64,000 bases of DNA from CAVQCJ01 sp963771835 (GTDB lineage Bacteria > Actinomycetota > Actinomycetes > Prado026). The position numbers and the translations under genes are program-made. The first letter of the stretch is position 1. Each line of letters begins with the position of its first letter. This document shows positions 16,244 to 26,367 of the stretch, in pieces. The DNA is taken from NCBI GenBank assembly GCA_963771835.1, contig CAVYVA010000004.1, positions 1 through 64,000 on the forward strand, in the 5' to 3' direction. Under the pieces are notes generated by a model. That model was not told the DNA's origin. It ran no database searches and saw only the letters and a list, made by a program, of their open reading frames with translations.

Positions 16244-19200
16244 GTGACGATGTGTCCCTCCTGCGGCACCGAGAACCCGGAGAGGTTCACCTTCTGCGGC
16301 GCATGCGCCTCGCCGCTGGCCGATCCGGGTGCCGACACGCGCAAGACCGTCTCGATCGTCTTCTGCGACCTGGTGGGCTCCACGGCACTCGGCTCGGTGC
16401 TGGACGGCGAGGTGCTGCGTGAGGTGCTGGCGGGGTACTGGCGTCGCGCCCGCTCAGTCGTGGAGCGCCACGGCGGGACGGTTGAGAAGTTCATCGGCGA
16501 CGCCGTGGTCGGCGTGTTCGGGATCCCGGTCGTGCACGAGGACGACGCGCTTCGGGCGGTGCGCGCGGCGACGGAGCTGCTGGTCGAGGTACGGGACCTG
16601 AACAAGGACCTTCAGGCGCGGGTCGGGGTGGAGCTCGCGGTCCGAATCGGAGTGAACACCGGGGAGGTGCTGAGCGGGGGCGAGGCCCTGATGTCCGGCG
16701 ATGCCGCCAACGTCGCCGCCCGGCTGGAGCAGGCTGCGGCTGCCGGAGAGATCCTGATCGGGGAGGCCACCTACCGGCTGGTACGCGACCTCGTCGACGC
16801 CGTGGCCGTCGAACCGCTCGCGGTGAAGGGCAAGGCGGAGCCGCTGGTCGCGTACCGGCTGCTGGGCGTCCGGCCGGCAGGATCGGGGCAGCGCCGGCGG
16901 CGGTTCTCCGGGCCGCTCGTCGGCCGTCGCCGCCAGCTGCGAATGGCCGAGGCGATGTTCGCGACCGCTGTCGAGGAGTCGGCCTGCGTCCTGCTCACCG
17001 TCGTAGGCGAGCCGGGGGTGGGCAAGTCGCGGCTGGTCGAAGAGCTGCTCGCCGGGATCGGTGCCGACGCACTGGTGCTGCAGGGCCGGTGCCTGCCGTA
17101 TGGCGAGGGCATCACCTACTGGCCCACGGTCGAGATGCTGACCACCTTGGCGGAGATCGACCCGACACCGCTCGCCGAGCACGTGTCGGGCATGGCCCAT
17201 GCGGGCGAGGTCCTGGCCGGGCTGCAGACGATGCTCGGCGGCGTTCGGACCGCCACCGCACCGGAGGTGGCATGGGCGTTCCGCCGCCTGGTCGAAACGC
17301 TGGCCACACACCGGCCCGTGGTTGTGGTGGTCGACGACGTGCAGTGGGCCGAGCCGGGCCTGATGGACCTGCTCGACCACCTCACCGACATGTCGCGCGG
17401 TGCCCCGATCCTGCTGGTGTGCATGGCCCGTCCGGAGTTCCAGCAGGCCAGGTCGGGTTGGGGGGCCGGCCGCCTGCACACGTTCACGATGGCGCTGCGC
17501 CCGCTGTCGGACGCCGACTGCCACCAGCTGACCGCGCAGCTGCTCGGTCCCCAGGTCGGACCGGCCCTGCTCGACACCATCGTGGCCGCAGCCGAGGGCG
17601 TCCCGCTGTTCGTCGAGGAGCTGACCGCGATGCTGGTCGACGACGGCCAGCTCGTGCCGGCGGACGGCGGGGGGTGGCAGCGCGCCGAGGGCCTCGACAC
17701 CGTCACCGTCCCCCCGAGCGTGCAGGCGGTGCTCGCGGCGCGGCTCGACCTGCTGGCGGACGGCCTGCGCCGGGTCGTGGACGTGGCCTCGGTGGTGGGT
17801 GAGATCTTCTACCCCGACGCGCTCGGCGCACTCCTCGGTGAGACCGACCCGGTCCTTCCCCGGGTCGAGGCGCTGGTGCGCGCCGACCTCTTCCGGCCGA
17901 CCACGACCGACCTGCCCGGCAACGACGCCTACACCTTCGTCCACCTGCTGCTGCGGGACGCCGCGTACCAGACTCTGACCAAGGCTCGGCGGGCCGTGCT
18001 GCACCGGACCTTCGCCCGTTGGCTCGAGCAGCAGCCCGCATCCTTGGCCGGCCCGGAGGTGGTCGCGCTTCACCTGGAGGCAGCCGCGACCTGCCTGGCC
18101 GAGCTCAACGACCCCGACCCCGACCTGGCGACGGAGGCCGCCCGGCGCCTGCTCGAGGCTGCGGACCGGGCCGTGGCGCGTGACGACCTGTTCGCTGCTC
18201 TCCGGCTGGCCACCCGCGCGCGAACGTTGGTCCCGACCCCTTCCCCGCTGCAGGCCGAGATCGCGCTCACGCTTGGGGAGGCCGCGCACGAGGATGGCGA
18301 CTTCGCGACCGCTCTGCGGTGCGCGGACGAACTCGAGCGGGCCGGGGCTGCCCTCGGTGACGTCGCGATCCAGTGGCGGGGCCGGTTGCTGCGAGGGCGG
18401 GTCCGGCTCTGGACCGAGCCGGTCCACCGCATCGAAGACACCTACGCACTGGCGAGCCAAGCGATCGCGGTCCTCGGCGAGGGCGGGGATGACCGCGCGC
18501 TGATGCTGGCCTACCTCACGCGCAGCGAGGTTGACAACGAGCTTGGCCAGCTGCGCGCCGGGTCAGTGAACGCGCGTCAGGGACTGCGCCATGGCCATCG
18601 ATCCGGAGCTGCCGGGCCCTACCAGAGCAGGCTCGTCCGGCGCTTCATGGGCGCCCTACCGCTACGGCGACGGCTCACTGGCCGAAATGGATCGCGCGGT
18701 GGACGAGCTCAGCGCCGAGCTGAGAGACAACCCGAGCGTCATTGCCCAGCTAGCCGAACAACGCGACCGGCAGCACAGCTTCCACGCGCGCATCGATGAA
18801 GCGGTCGTGGCCATGCGCGGGAGGTACGACCTGCTGCTCGAGAAGGGCCTGGTGCTGCAGACGGCGGAGTGCCTGACCTGGGCTCTGGGCTGGTGCCAGC
18901 GCTGGTCGGGCGACCTCTCCGGGGCGGCTGACTCGATGGCGCGCGCCGCCGAGCTGCTCGGGTCCGTCGGCGAGACCGGGGCGCGGTGCACCACCCTCGC
19001 CGAGCTGGCGCTGATGCTCGCCCGGCTCGGCCGCGACGACGAGGCGCAGGCCGCGTGCGCAGAGAGCCTGGCCATCGCCCAGGACAACGACCTGCTCACG
19101 GACATGTATCTCGCGGCAGCCCAAGGGCTCCTGATGGCCCGCCAGGGCGACGCCGTGGAGTCTGAGCGACAGCACCTCGAAAGCCTTCGGATCGCCGAGG

Positions 19201-19382
19201 GGACCGAGTTCCTGCAGGCTCACGGGGAGATGTGGCTGGCGCGGTCCTCGTCGCGCGAGCTGCTCCGTGACACCGCGGGAGCAATGGATGCCGCGCGGCA
19301 GGCCCTCGCCTGCTTCGAGCGCGAGGAGCTGCTCCCGCCCATCCAGACCGCGCGGGCAACGCTGGCGCGGCTCGCGCGCTGA
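16244..19382 (+). CDS. Class III nucleotidyl cyclase-AAA ATPase-TPR regulator, one frameshift near 18655
   Basis: Order of parts: an N-terminal zinc ribbon (CPSCGTENPERFTFCGAC), a class III cyclase domain with both metal-site blocks (IVFCDLVGST and KFIGDAVVGVFG) and VRIGVNTGEVLSG, then a STAND-type ATPase with Walker A GEPGVGKSRL and Walker B VVVVDDVQWAE, and TPR-like helices. The frame breaks in GGCGCCCTACCGC; the C-terminal 240 residues (GDGSLAEMDRAVDEL onward) continue in the next frame to 19382. Together this is about 1,045 residues, the normal family length. The start is GTG 16244 or ATG 16250. It probably makes cAMP in response to an unknown signal. Confidence 0.85.
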
Positions 19383-19878
19383 CCCGCTGGGCGACCTTCA
19401 CCCAGCACCCAGACACCGGGGTTGGTGTTCTCGTACTACCGAGACCGTGCCAGCCAGACGGGGTGGACCCCGACAGGGAACCGGAACGTCCTGGGCTTTC
19501 CCGACGTTTGCTCGAAGTCGGCCGTTGACGGCACGCCGGAACACTTGTCACTCACGGACATCAACATCGCCACCTCGGCGTTGGGCGCTGCCGGCCGGTA
19601 CGTGCTCAACGCCAGCACCAGCATTCCCGGCTGACCCACCGGCTCGACCCGCCCCACACGTCGCGAGGTCGGAGAAGACCCGGCCGCCCAGGCCATCCGG
19701 GAGGCTCAACAACTTCAGCGCCTCCGCGGTGGCATCACGACCGGGCGGGCTGCGCACAGGCAGGGCGGGTCGGGGAAAGGGGCCACCGCGGGGTAGCGGG
19801 TCGATATCTTTCGGTGACGGTCCCGTCGGCCGGCCGGTCCGCCAGGGTCGGTCGGCCCACCCACTGGAAGGCGAGCGA
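19383..19878. other. Gene-free stretch between the two cyclase genes
   Basis: About 495 bases contain a 70-codon open frame (19422-19634) with no recognisable product, and an upstream extension of the second cyclase frame that lacks family similarity. I see no clear promoter or repeat. Confidence 0.4.
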
Positions 19879-22800
19879 GTGACAGCCTGTCCTCAGTGCG
19901 CCGCCGACATGCCGGACGGCACCAGGTTCTGCCGCGAGTGCGGCGCGTCGATGGCGCTGGTCCGCTCGTGCCCGTCCTGCGGGGCGGCCGACGAGGGCGG
20001 GCGGTTCTGCGGCCACTGCGGGACCGTGCTCGACCGGGACCCGTCAAGCGCGCCTGGGGTGGGCCGCACACCCGACCGGCCGGTGGCCGAGCGTCGAGTC
20101 ACGTCCGTCCTGTTCGCCGACCTGGTCGGGTTCACGCCGCTGGCCGAGGCCCGCGACGCTGAGGAGGTCCGAGAGCTGCTGTCCCGGTACTTCGCGGAGT
20201 GTCGTACGGTCATCGGCCGGTACGGCGGGACGGTCGAGAAGTTCATCGGTGACGCCGTCATGGCCGTGTGGGGCGTACCGATCAGCCACGAGGACGACGC
20301 CGAGCGTGCGGTACGAGCCGGTCTCGAGCTCGTCCAGGCGATCTCGGCGATGGGCGAGGACCTCGGCGCCGGTGACCTGGCAGTACGGGTCGGCGTCGTC
20401 ACAGGCGAGGTAGCCGTCACGGTCGGCGCCACCGCGGAAGGCATGGTGGCCGGCGACGCGGTGAACACGGCCTCCCGGGTCCAGTCCGTGGCCGACGCCG
20501 GGTCGGTATGGGTCGACGAGGGCACCCGCTCGCTGACCGCCGCGGCGATCTCGTACGCGGATGCCGGCGAGCACCTGCTCAAGGGCAAGGCCGGGTCGGT
20601 TCGGCTCTGGCAGGCGCGAGCGGTGGTCGCGGAGGTGGGCGGCGGGCAGCGAGTCGACGGGCTCGAGGCACCGCTGGCCGGGCGCGACCGTGAGGTACGG
20701 GTGATCAAGGAGCTGTTCCACTCGACGCAGGAGTCCGCGCGCCCGCGCCTCGTCGTGGTCGACGGCGAGCCGGGTGTGGGCAAGTCCCGGCTCGCGTGGG
20801 AGTTCGAGAAGTACGTCGACGGGCTGACGGCGACGGTGCGCTGGCATCGTGGGCGCTGCCTGTCCTACGGGGACGGGGTCGCTTTCTGGGCGCTGGCCGA
20901 GGCGCTGCGGCCCCGCCTGGGGCTGACTGAGGCCGACTCGGGGGAGGCCGTGACCGCTGGCCTCGAGGCTGGCCTCGCGACGTTCGTGCCGGTACTCGAG
21001 GAACGCGACTGGCTGCGGCCACGGCTGGCCGCCCTCGTGGGCGCGAGCCAGGGCGCCGGCTTCGCCCGCGAGGACCTGTTCTCGGCGTGGACGGCGTTCC
21101 TGGAGCGGCTCAGCGAAGCCGGCAACGCGGTCGTCCTCGTGATCGACGACGCCCAGTTCGCCGACGACGGGCTGCTGGACTTCCTCGACTCCATGCTGGC
21201 CACGGCACGCGCACCGATCTTCGTACTCGTCCTGGCCCGGCCCGAGCTGTTGACCCGGCGACCAGAGCTCGGGGGCCGTCGGGCCAGCGTGGTCCGCCTA
21301 GACCCCCTCGACGACGCGGCGATGGCGACACTGGTCGACGGGCTCGTGGTGGGGCTGCCGGCGCAGGTCAGGACCGCCCTCGTCGCGCGCGCCGAGGGCG
21401 TGCCGCTGTTCGCCATCGAGACCGTTCGGGCGCTGATCGACCGGGACGCGGTGGTGCCCCGCGAGGGGCACTACGTACCGGCCGACGGCGTCGAGCTCGA
21501 CCTTGCCGCGATCGGTGCACCCGCGTCGTTGCAGGCGCTGGTCGCCGCCCGGCTCGACGCCCTGTCGCCGAGCGAGCGAGCGGTCGTCGCCGACGCCAGC
21601 GTGCTCGGCGCATCCTTCACGAAGGCAGGTCTCGCCGCAGTCAGCTCCGACCCGGCCGGCATCGACGAAGCCCTGTCCGCCTTGCAGCGTAAGGAGATCA
21701 TCGCCGTCCAGCAGGACCGGTTCTCGGCCGAACGCGGGCAGTTCCGGTTCGTGCAGGCCGTCGTGCGACAGGTCGCGTACGGCACGCTTTCCCGGCGTGA
21801 TCGCAAGCAGCGGCACCTCGCCGCAGCCGACTTCCTGGCCACCCAGCCGGACCAGGGCGACGACCTGGCCGTCGTGATCGCACAGCACCTGCTCGACGCC
21901 GTCGATGCCGGGGGCAGCACGGACGCCGACGTGGGCGACCTCGTCCCGAGGGCCTGCGCGTTGCTCGAGCGGGCCGGCAACCGCGCGAAGGCGCTCGGAT
22001 CGCCGGCCGAGGCACGCCGCCGGTTCGAGGCAGCGCTCGCCCGCAGCACCGACATCGAGGACCGGGCGCGGCTGCACTTCGCCTGCGGGGAGGCGGCCCA
22101 AGATGCCGGCGACTACGACGGCGGCGCAGCTCACGCCCGTACGGCCATGGAGCTGTACGACGAGCTGGAGCGGCCGATCGACGCCGGCGCCGCAGCGGGC
22201 AGCGCCGCCCTGTCCCTGCAGATCCTCTCGGACTTCGCTGGGGTGATCGCGCTCGCCGAGCCGCGCTGGCAGGCGCTCGAGGGGATCCGCGACTCCGAAC
22301 GGGCCTTACTACGCCTCGCCGGCCCGCTGGCCAACTCACACTTCGAGCTCGAGGACCCGGCTGCGGCGGGCAGGTACGTCGAGCGACGGGTCTTCCTGGC
22401 CGAAGCCGTCGGCGACCCGGAGCAGCTGGCCAAAGCCATGATCAACATGGGTGGTCGCTACCAGGCGACGGGCGGCCCCAGGATCAGCCGGGCCCTGTAC
22501 GAGGGAGCCGCCGACGTCGCGCGGACGCACGACCTTCCCGGTGCGCTTGCCCACGCGCTGATCAACCTGAGCACCGTCCTGATGAGCCGGGACCTGCCGG
22601 CGGCGATCGACGCTCTCTTCGAGGCTCGCGACATGGCCCGCCGCGCCGGCGTGTCCGGTATGGCCGACTACGCGGCCGGCAACTGCTCCTCGGCGCTGTG
22701 GTCCGCGGGCCGGCTGGCGGAGTCGCGGCAGGTGGTCCAGGAGGCCGTGGAGACGGCGACGACGCCCACCGTGCGATGGGGACTCGCCGTCGTCGATGCC

Positions 22801-23421
22801 TACCTGGCCGACGCGCAGGGCGAGCCATTGCCACCGCTGCCCGACATCGAGACCGCGCTGAGCGCCTGGGACCTGGCTGCCCGCGGCTCCCTCGACGCGT
22901 TGCGACTGCAGACCGAGGGCGACGTGCAGGGCGCCGCCGCCCTTGCGGAGGCCACGCTGTCTCACCAGCTCAGCGCGTCCGGTCTCGAGGACGACTTCAT
23001 GCACTTCTGGCCGCCGCTGGTTCGCGCCGCCGTCGCGGCCGCAGACGTGCCGCTCGCCGAACGGCTGCTCGAGCCGGTGGCCGGTGCCGCGCCCGGGTTG
23101 GTGTCCACGGCGGTCGCGGCCCACCTGCGCCACCTGCAGGGCCTGGTCGGAGCCGCCCGCGGCGACGAGCCGCGCACGGTCGAGGCCGACCTGCGCGCCG
23201 GTGTCGCAGCTCTCGCCGACTTCGGTGCCCTGGGTTGGAGCGCGCGGGCCGAGGAGGACCTCGCTCGTTGGCTGGCCAGCCAGGGCCGCGCCTTCGACGC
23301 TGCTCCGCACCTGGAGCACGCGCGGGCCACGTACGCGCAGATCGGTGCGACTGGTTGGCTCCGGCGGCTCGACTCGTTCATCTCGTCGGGCCTAGCCGAG
23401 CACGCAGGGAGACACGCGTGA
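19879..23421 (+). CDS. Class III nucleotidyl cyclase-AAA ATPase-TPR regulator, intact
   Basis: This 1,180-residue protein is a paralogue of the preceding one. It begins with a double zinc ribbon (CPQCAADMPDGTRFCRECG and CPSCGAADEGGRFCGHCG). The cyclase domain follows with VLFADLVGFTPLAEA, KFIGDAVMAVWG, VRVGVVTGEV and GDAVNTASRV; both metal-binding Asp residues are present. The ATPase has Walker A GEPGVGKSRLAWEF and an acidic Walker B (VVLVIDDAQFADDG). The rest is alpha-helical TPR-like sequence. The GTG at 19879 follows GGAAGGCGAG loosely. Such proteins couple cAMP synthesis to ligand or protein sensing. Confidence 0.9.
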   Translation: MTACPQCAADMPDGTRFCRECGASMALVRSCPSCGAADEGGRFCGHCGTVLDRDPSSAPGVGRTPDRPVAERRVTSVLFADLVGFTPLAEARDAEEVRELLSRYFAECRTVIGRYGGTVEKFIGDAVMAVWGVPISHEDDAERAVRAGLELVQAISAMGEDLGAGDLAVRVGVVTGEVAVTVGATAEGMVAGDAVNTASRVQSVADAGSVWVDEGTRSLTAAAISYADAGEHLLKGKAGSVRLWQARAVVAEVGGGQRVDGLEAPLAGRDREVRVIKELFHSTQESARPRLVVVDGEPGVGKSRLAWEFEKYVDGLTATVRWHRGRCLSYGDGVAFWALAEALRPRLGLTEADSGEAVTAGLEAGLATFVPVLEERDWLRPRLAALVGASQGAGFAREDLFSAWTAFLERLSEAGNAVVLVIDDAQFADDGLLDFLDSMLATARAPIFVLVLARPELLTRRPELGGRRASVVRLDPLDDAAMATLVDGLVVGLPAQVRTALVARAEGVPLFAIETVRALIDRDAVVPREGHYVPADGVELDLAAIGAPASLQALVAARLDALSPSERAVVADASVLGASFTKAGLAAVSSDPAGIDEALSALQRKEIIAVQQDRFSAERGQFRFVQAVVRQVAYGTLSRRDRKQRHLAAADFLATQPDQGDDLAVVIAQHLLDAVDAGGSTDADVGDLVPRACALLERAGNRAKALGSPAEARRRFEAALARSTDIEDRARLHFACGEAAQDAGDYDGGAAHARTAMELYDELERPIDAGAAAGSAALSLQILSDFAGVIALAEPRWQALEGIRDSERALLRLAGPLANSHFELEDPAAAGRYVERRVFLAEAVGDPEQLAKAMINMGGRYQATGGPRISRALYEGAADVARTHDLPGALAHALINLSTVLMSRDLPAAIDALFEARDMARRAGVSGMADYAAGNCSSALWSAGRLAESRQVVQEAVETATTPTVRWGLAVVDAYLADAQGEPLPPLPDIETALSAWDLAARGSLDALRLQTEGDVQGAAALAEATLSHQLSASGLEDDFMHFWPPLVRAAVAAADVPLAERLLEPVAGAAPGLVSTAVAAHLRHLQGLVGAARGDEPRTVEADLRAGVAALADFGALGWSARAEEDLARWLASQGRAFDAAPHLEHARATYAQIGATGWLRRLDSFISSGLAEHAGRHA

Positions 23422-23450
23422 AGCGAACCGCGACCTGACCGCTTGCCACC

Positions 23451-23609
23451 ATGCAGACCTGTGTGGTGCACCTGGTCCGCAGTACCATGCGGTACGCGTA
23501 CAAGGCGCACTGGGCCCAGATCACCCGCGAGCCGCGGGCGGTCTGCACCTCACTCACCGTGGCGGTGCTCTGTGCCACCCCATCGGGCTCGACGATGCCC
23601 GGCACATGA
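23451..23609 (+). pseudogene. IS256 (Mutator-type) transposase fragment
   Basis: About 40 codons read QTCVVHLVRSTMRYAYKAHW and then AQITREP, which closely matches the conserved centre of IS256 transposases (TVQTCVVHLVRNS-type). Nothing on either side continues the match, and the frame ends at a TGA at 23607. This is a crumb left by deletion of an insertion sequence. Confidence 0.7.
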
Positions 23610-23721
23610 CTCAGCATGCCGCCGGCGTCGCGGCTGCGGTGTTCCTCATCGTGCGACTCAACGGCCGTCGTTGACTCAGCAGACTGCGGCCCGCCTCTTC
23701 TCTGACTGGCTGGCCCGGAAG

Positions 23722-23929
23722 CCGAACCCCGACGCTCAGGGCGGTGCCGTACAGATCAACTCGGAGGATCATCTCCGGTGCTGCTTGGGACGGCGAGACT
23801 CCGGCCGCGTGTATCAGCCCGGTCACCTCCCCGAGATCGTCGGCGGCCTGGACTAGGGCGAGCACTGAGTCGCGCTGGGACACGTCCACGGTCATGGCCG
23901 TGTTCTCGAAACCCGCGTCGCTGACTCCC
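23722..23929 (-). pseudogene. Short-chain dehydrogenase fragment
   Basis: The minus strand reads TVDVSQRDSVLALVQAADDL, then GEVTGLIHAAGVSPSQAAPE and MILRVDLYGTALSV, the central part of an SDR (the D-V cofactor site and an xHAAG motif). The N-terminal TGxxxGxG segment and the catalytic Tyr-Lys segment are missing. It lies downstream of the MFS gene and beside the IS256 crumb, so insertion-sequence-driven deletion is likely. Confidence 0.6.
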
Positions 23930-24005
23930 GGCGGCATTGTCCGCCTCACGATGTCAGCGAAGGCCGGCCGGGTGGCGCGACTGGGACGGATGTCGGGGAA
24001 GTCGA

Positions 24006-25238
24006 TCAGGGCGTCGGTGACGGCTCGGTGGCGGCCGCCGAGCGAGAACCTCCGAGCGGTTCGGGGACCGTGGCGGCGACGGCCGTGACGACCAGCGCCA
24101 GCACCGTGGCCAGCACGATCCCGCCCGCGAACGACCCCTGCGCGTCCTTCAGCACGCCGATGACGGTGACCATCGCGGCACCGCCGAGGTTGCCTGCCAT
24201 CAGCATCACGCCGACCGCGGTGCTCGCGACCTGCGGCCCCAGACCGCGCGCCTCGGACGCGATCGCGATCGACACCGGCAGCGCAGCGAGCAGGAAGAAC
24301 CCGAGCACGAACGCCGTGACGATCAGGGCGGGCATCGAGCTGAGGTGGCCCAGGAGCCACACGCACGGAGCGGCCACCAGCCCTGCCAGGACGAGGAAGG
24401 GCTTGCGACGGCGGATCCGGTCGCTCACCGCGCCCAGGACGATCGACCCGACGATCCCGGCCATCGTGATCGTGCCGGCGACGAGCCCGGCCCCGGTCGT
24501 GTCGATCCCCTTCGGCTTGAGCAGCTCCTCGAGCCAGGTCGTGATCCCCAGGTACAGGCCGAACCCGAGGAACAGGGCCGCGGACATCTTCCACAGCGTC
24601 GACGAGTGCAGCACGCGCGCGATCGCCTGGCGGACCGTGAGCTCGATGGATGTCGCCAGCCGCGCCGGCACTTGCTTGGGCGCCACGAGCCAGAAGATCG
24701 CGAGCGCGACGAGCGCCAACCCGGCGTACACGACCTGCGAGCCGCGCACTCCGACCGCGGAGACCAGCGGTGGCGTGGCCACGAGTCCGACCGTGATGCC
24801 CAGGAAGATAGACATCGTGCCGATGCCGGTGGCCGTTGCAGCCTCCTCCTCGGGGAAGTGCCGGTTGACCAGGTCGGCGACAGCGTTGATCAGGAAAGGT
24901 TGCGGGACCAGCAGACCGATCGTCAGCAGGAGGAGGAGCGGAAGGCCCGGTGCGAGCGGGCGGAGGAACGCGAACACGACGGTCGCGGCGCCGGCCCAGA
25001 GCAGCGGCGTGCGGTAGCCGAACCGGTCCGGCAGCGCCCCGCCCGGGATGGACAAGGCGGCGGAGCAGAGCGGACCGACCGAGATGAGCAGACCGATGGA
25101 CAGCTCGGTTGTGTGGAAGGTGCGGGCCGCGTCTGCGGTGACCGAGGCGAACGAGATCCACAGCATGTGGCTGGTGGCGACGAGGAGCACGTACGAGGCC
25201 AGGACGGCACGCGAGCCCGGTCGAGCGCGAGAGTTCAT
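24006..25238 (-). CDS. Major facilitator superfamily transporter
   Basis: The 410-residue protein has about 12 membrane helices in two halves. The loop between helices 2 and 3 holds GGALPDRFGYRTPLL and the matching loop in the second half holds GAVSDRIRRRKPFLVL, both typical MFS signatures. The ATG at 25238 follows GGAGCCGAAG; an upstream ATG at 25307 has no ribosome-binding site. The substrate cannot be predicted. CynX/NimT-like or drug-efflux roles are possible. Confidence 0.87.
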   Translation of the reverse strand: MNSRARPGSRAVLASYVLLVATSHMLWISFASVTADAARTFHTTELSIGLLISVGPLCSAALSIPGGALPDRFGYRTPLLWAGAATVVFAFLRPLAPGLPLLLLLTIGLLVPQPFLINAVADLVNRHFPEEEAATATGIGTMSIFLGITVGLVATPPLVSAVGVRGSQVVYAGLALVALAIFWLVAPKQVPARLATSIELTVRQAIARVLHSSTLWKMSAALFLGFGLYLGITTWLEELLKPKGIDTTGAGLVAGTITMAGIVGSIVLGAVSDRIRRRKPFLVLAGLVAAPCVWLLGHLSSMPALIVTAFVLGFFLLAALPVSIAIASEARGLGPQVASTAVGVMLMAGNLGGAAMVTVIGVLKDAQGSFAGGIVLATVLALVVTAVAATVPEPLGGSRSAAATEPSPTP

Positions 25239-25500
25239 CTTCGGCTCCGATGTGGCGTCCGCGCCGGCACTTTCCGTTGGGCGGGAACCTAGCGCCGCGG
25301 CAGCCATCCGGCCAGGGACGTCCGGCTCTCGCGCAGGCCGGCAGACATCGGCGCATCTGGCAAAGGATCCCCCTCGGGTACTTGGTCCCTATCCACGCAT
25401 CACGTCGGGTTGTCGAGTGGGTTCGACACGTACCGACGAACGTTGGGGAGCCAGCTCATGAGGCGGACCAGGGCGCGCTGTGGCGGAACCGGGGGCCGCC

Positions 25501-26058
25501 ATGCCGCGTCCACATGAAATGGCACGCCTTGCCTCGGCTGCAGCGTTGATCGCATGCCTTGCTTTGGGAGTGTCGGCGTGCACGGCGGGGAACGGCCACG
25601 ACGCGGGGGAACCGTCGGCCACGACCACAACCACCAGCACCTCTCACCCCGGCCAAGGCGGCAGCGCCACATCCGGTGTTCGCGGCGTGGTCTGGGGGCA
25701 GGCGCAGTGGGGACAGGGGCCGGCCGCCTGCACCCGCTTCGGCAATCACGAAGATCCAGGGCCGCTCGTCGGCGTCCCCCAACTGACCGCGATCGTGGTG
25801 TGCAGGCCAGGTCCACACAACTTTGACCGCGTCGAAGTGCCCTCGGCACGATTGCCCGCCATCAGCGCGGGACTGGCAGCTCCGGACATCACCAGCCAGC
25901 AGCCTCCGTCGATATGTCCGCTCGACCTCATCGTGCTCGTGGGCTACGCCCTGGGCCAGACCAGCGATGGAACCTGGTACCTGCTGCATATCCCCCGAGA
26001 CCGTCACGGCTGCTCGAATGGCTATCAGGCTGTGGCCACTGAGTTGTTCGGCCCCTAG
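25501..26058 (+). CDS. Hypothetical lipoprotein
   Basis: The N-terminus has a lipoprotein signal peptide with a lipobox ending VSAC, followed by a Thr/Ser-rich linker and a folded part with four Cys residues (ACTRFG, VCRPG, CPLDL, GCSNG) that may form two disulfides. The protein is about 185 residues and is expected at the outer face of the membrane. The start is ATG 25501, or the in-frame ATG a few codons later. No family was recognised. Confidence 0.65.
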   Translation: MPRPHEMARLASAAALIACLALGVSACTAGNGHDAGEPSATTTTTSTSHPGQGGSATSGVRGVVWGQAQWGQGPAACTRFGNHEDPGPLVGVPQLTAIVVCRPGPHNFDRVEVPSARLPAISAGLAAPDITSQQPPSICPLDLIVLVGYALGQTSDGTWYLLHIPRDRHGCSNGYQAVATELFGP

Positions 26059-26084
26059 GACAGTCAGGCAGTCGCCCTGCCGTG

Positions 26085-26104
26085 CCGCACCGAAGTGCAG
26101 TTCT
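26085..26104 (+). repeat. Dispersed intergenic motif, copy
   Basis: CCGCACCGAAGTGCAGTTCT starts 27 bases after the lipoprotein stop. It keeps the GCAC/GTGC stem and differs from copy 1 by one base in the tail. The surrounding gap to 26367 (about 309 bases) has no other clear feature. Confidence 0.5.
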
Positions 26105-26367
26105 AGATGCTCCGCCAGGTGTTGATCGGCTCTTCTGCTCTCGAGGAAGCTCAGCTAGGGCGCGACTAGTGCAAGCCAAAGGACACCGCCGACCAGAACT
26201 CACCGGGGCGGCCGCGCTGGTCGGACCAGCCAGACTCCGCGACTGTCTGGGAATGCTTCAGCCACCAGTCGCTCACAGCACACCACTCTTGCCAATCCGG
26301 CGAGCCGCACTACAGTGACGCGCATCGGGGGCCCCTGCAGTTGTGTCCTAGGACCCTGGGGGTGGGC

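Noticed and set aside
16454..18460. A 668-codon minus-strand open frame
   Set aside because: It is antisense to the cyclase-ATPase gene, has no motif, and is open only because GC-rich coding DNA lacks stops on the opposite strand.
19422..19634. A 70-codon frame between the cyclase genes
   Set aside because: It has no similarity and no clear start signal; it may be a gene remnant but cannot be supported.
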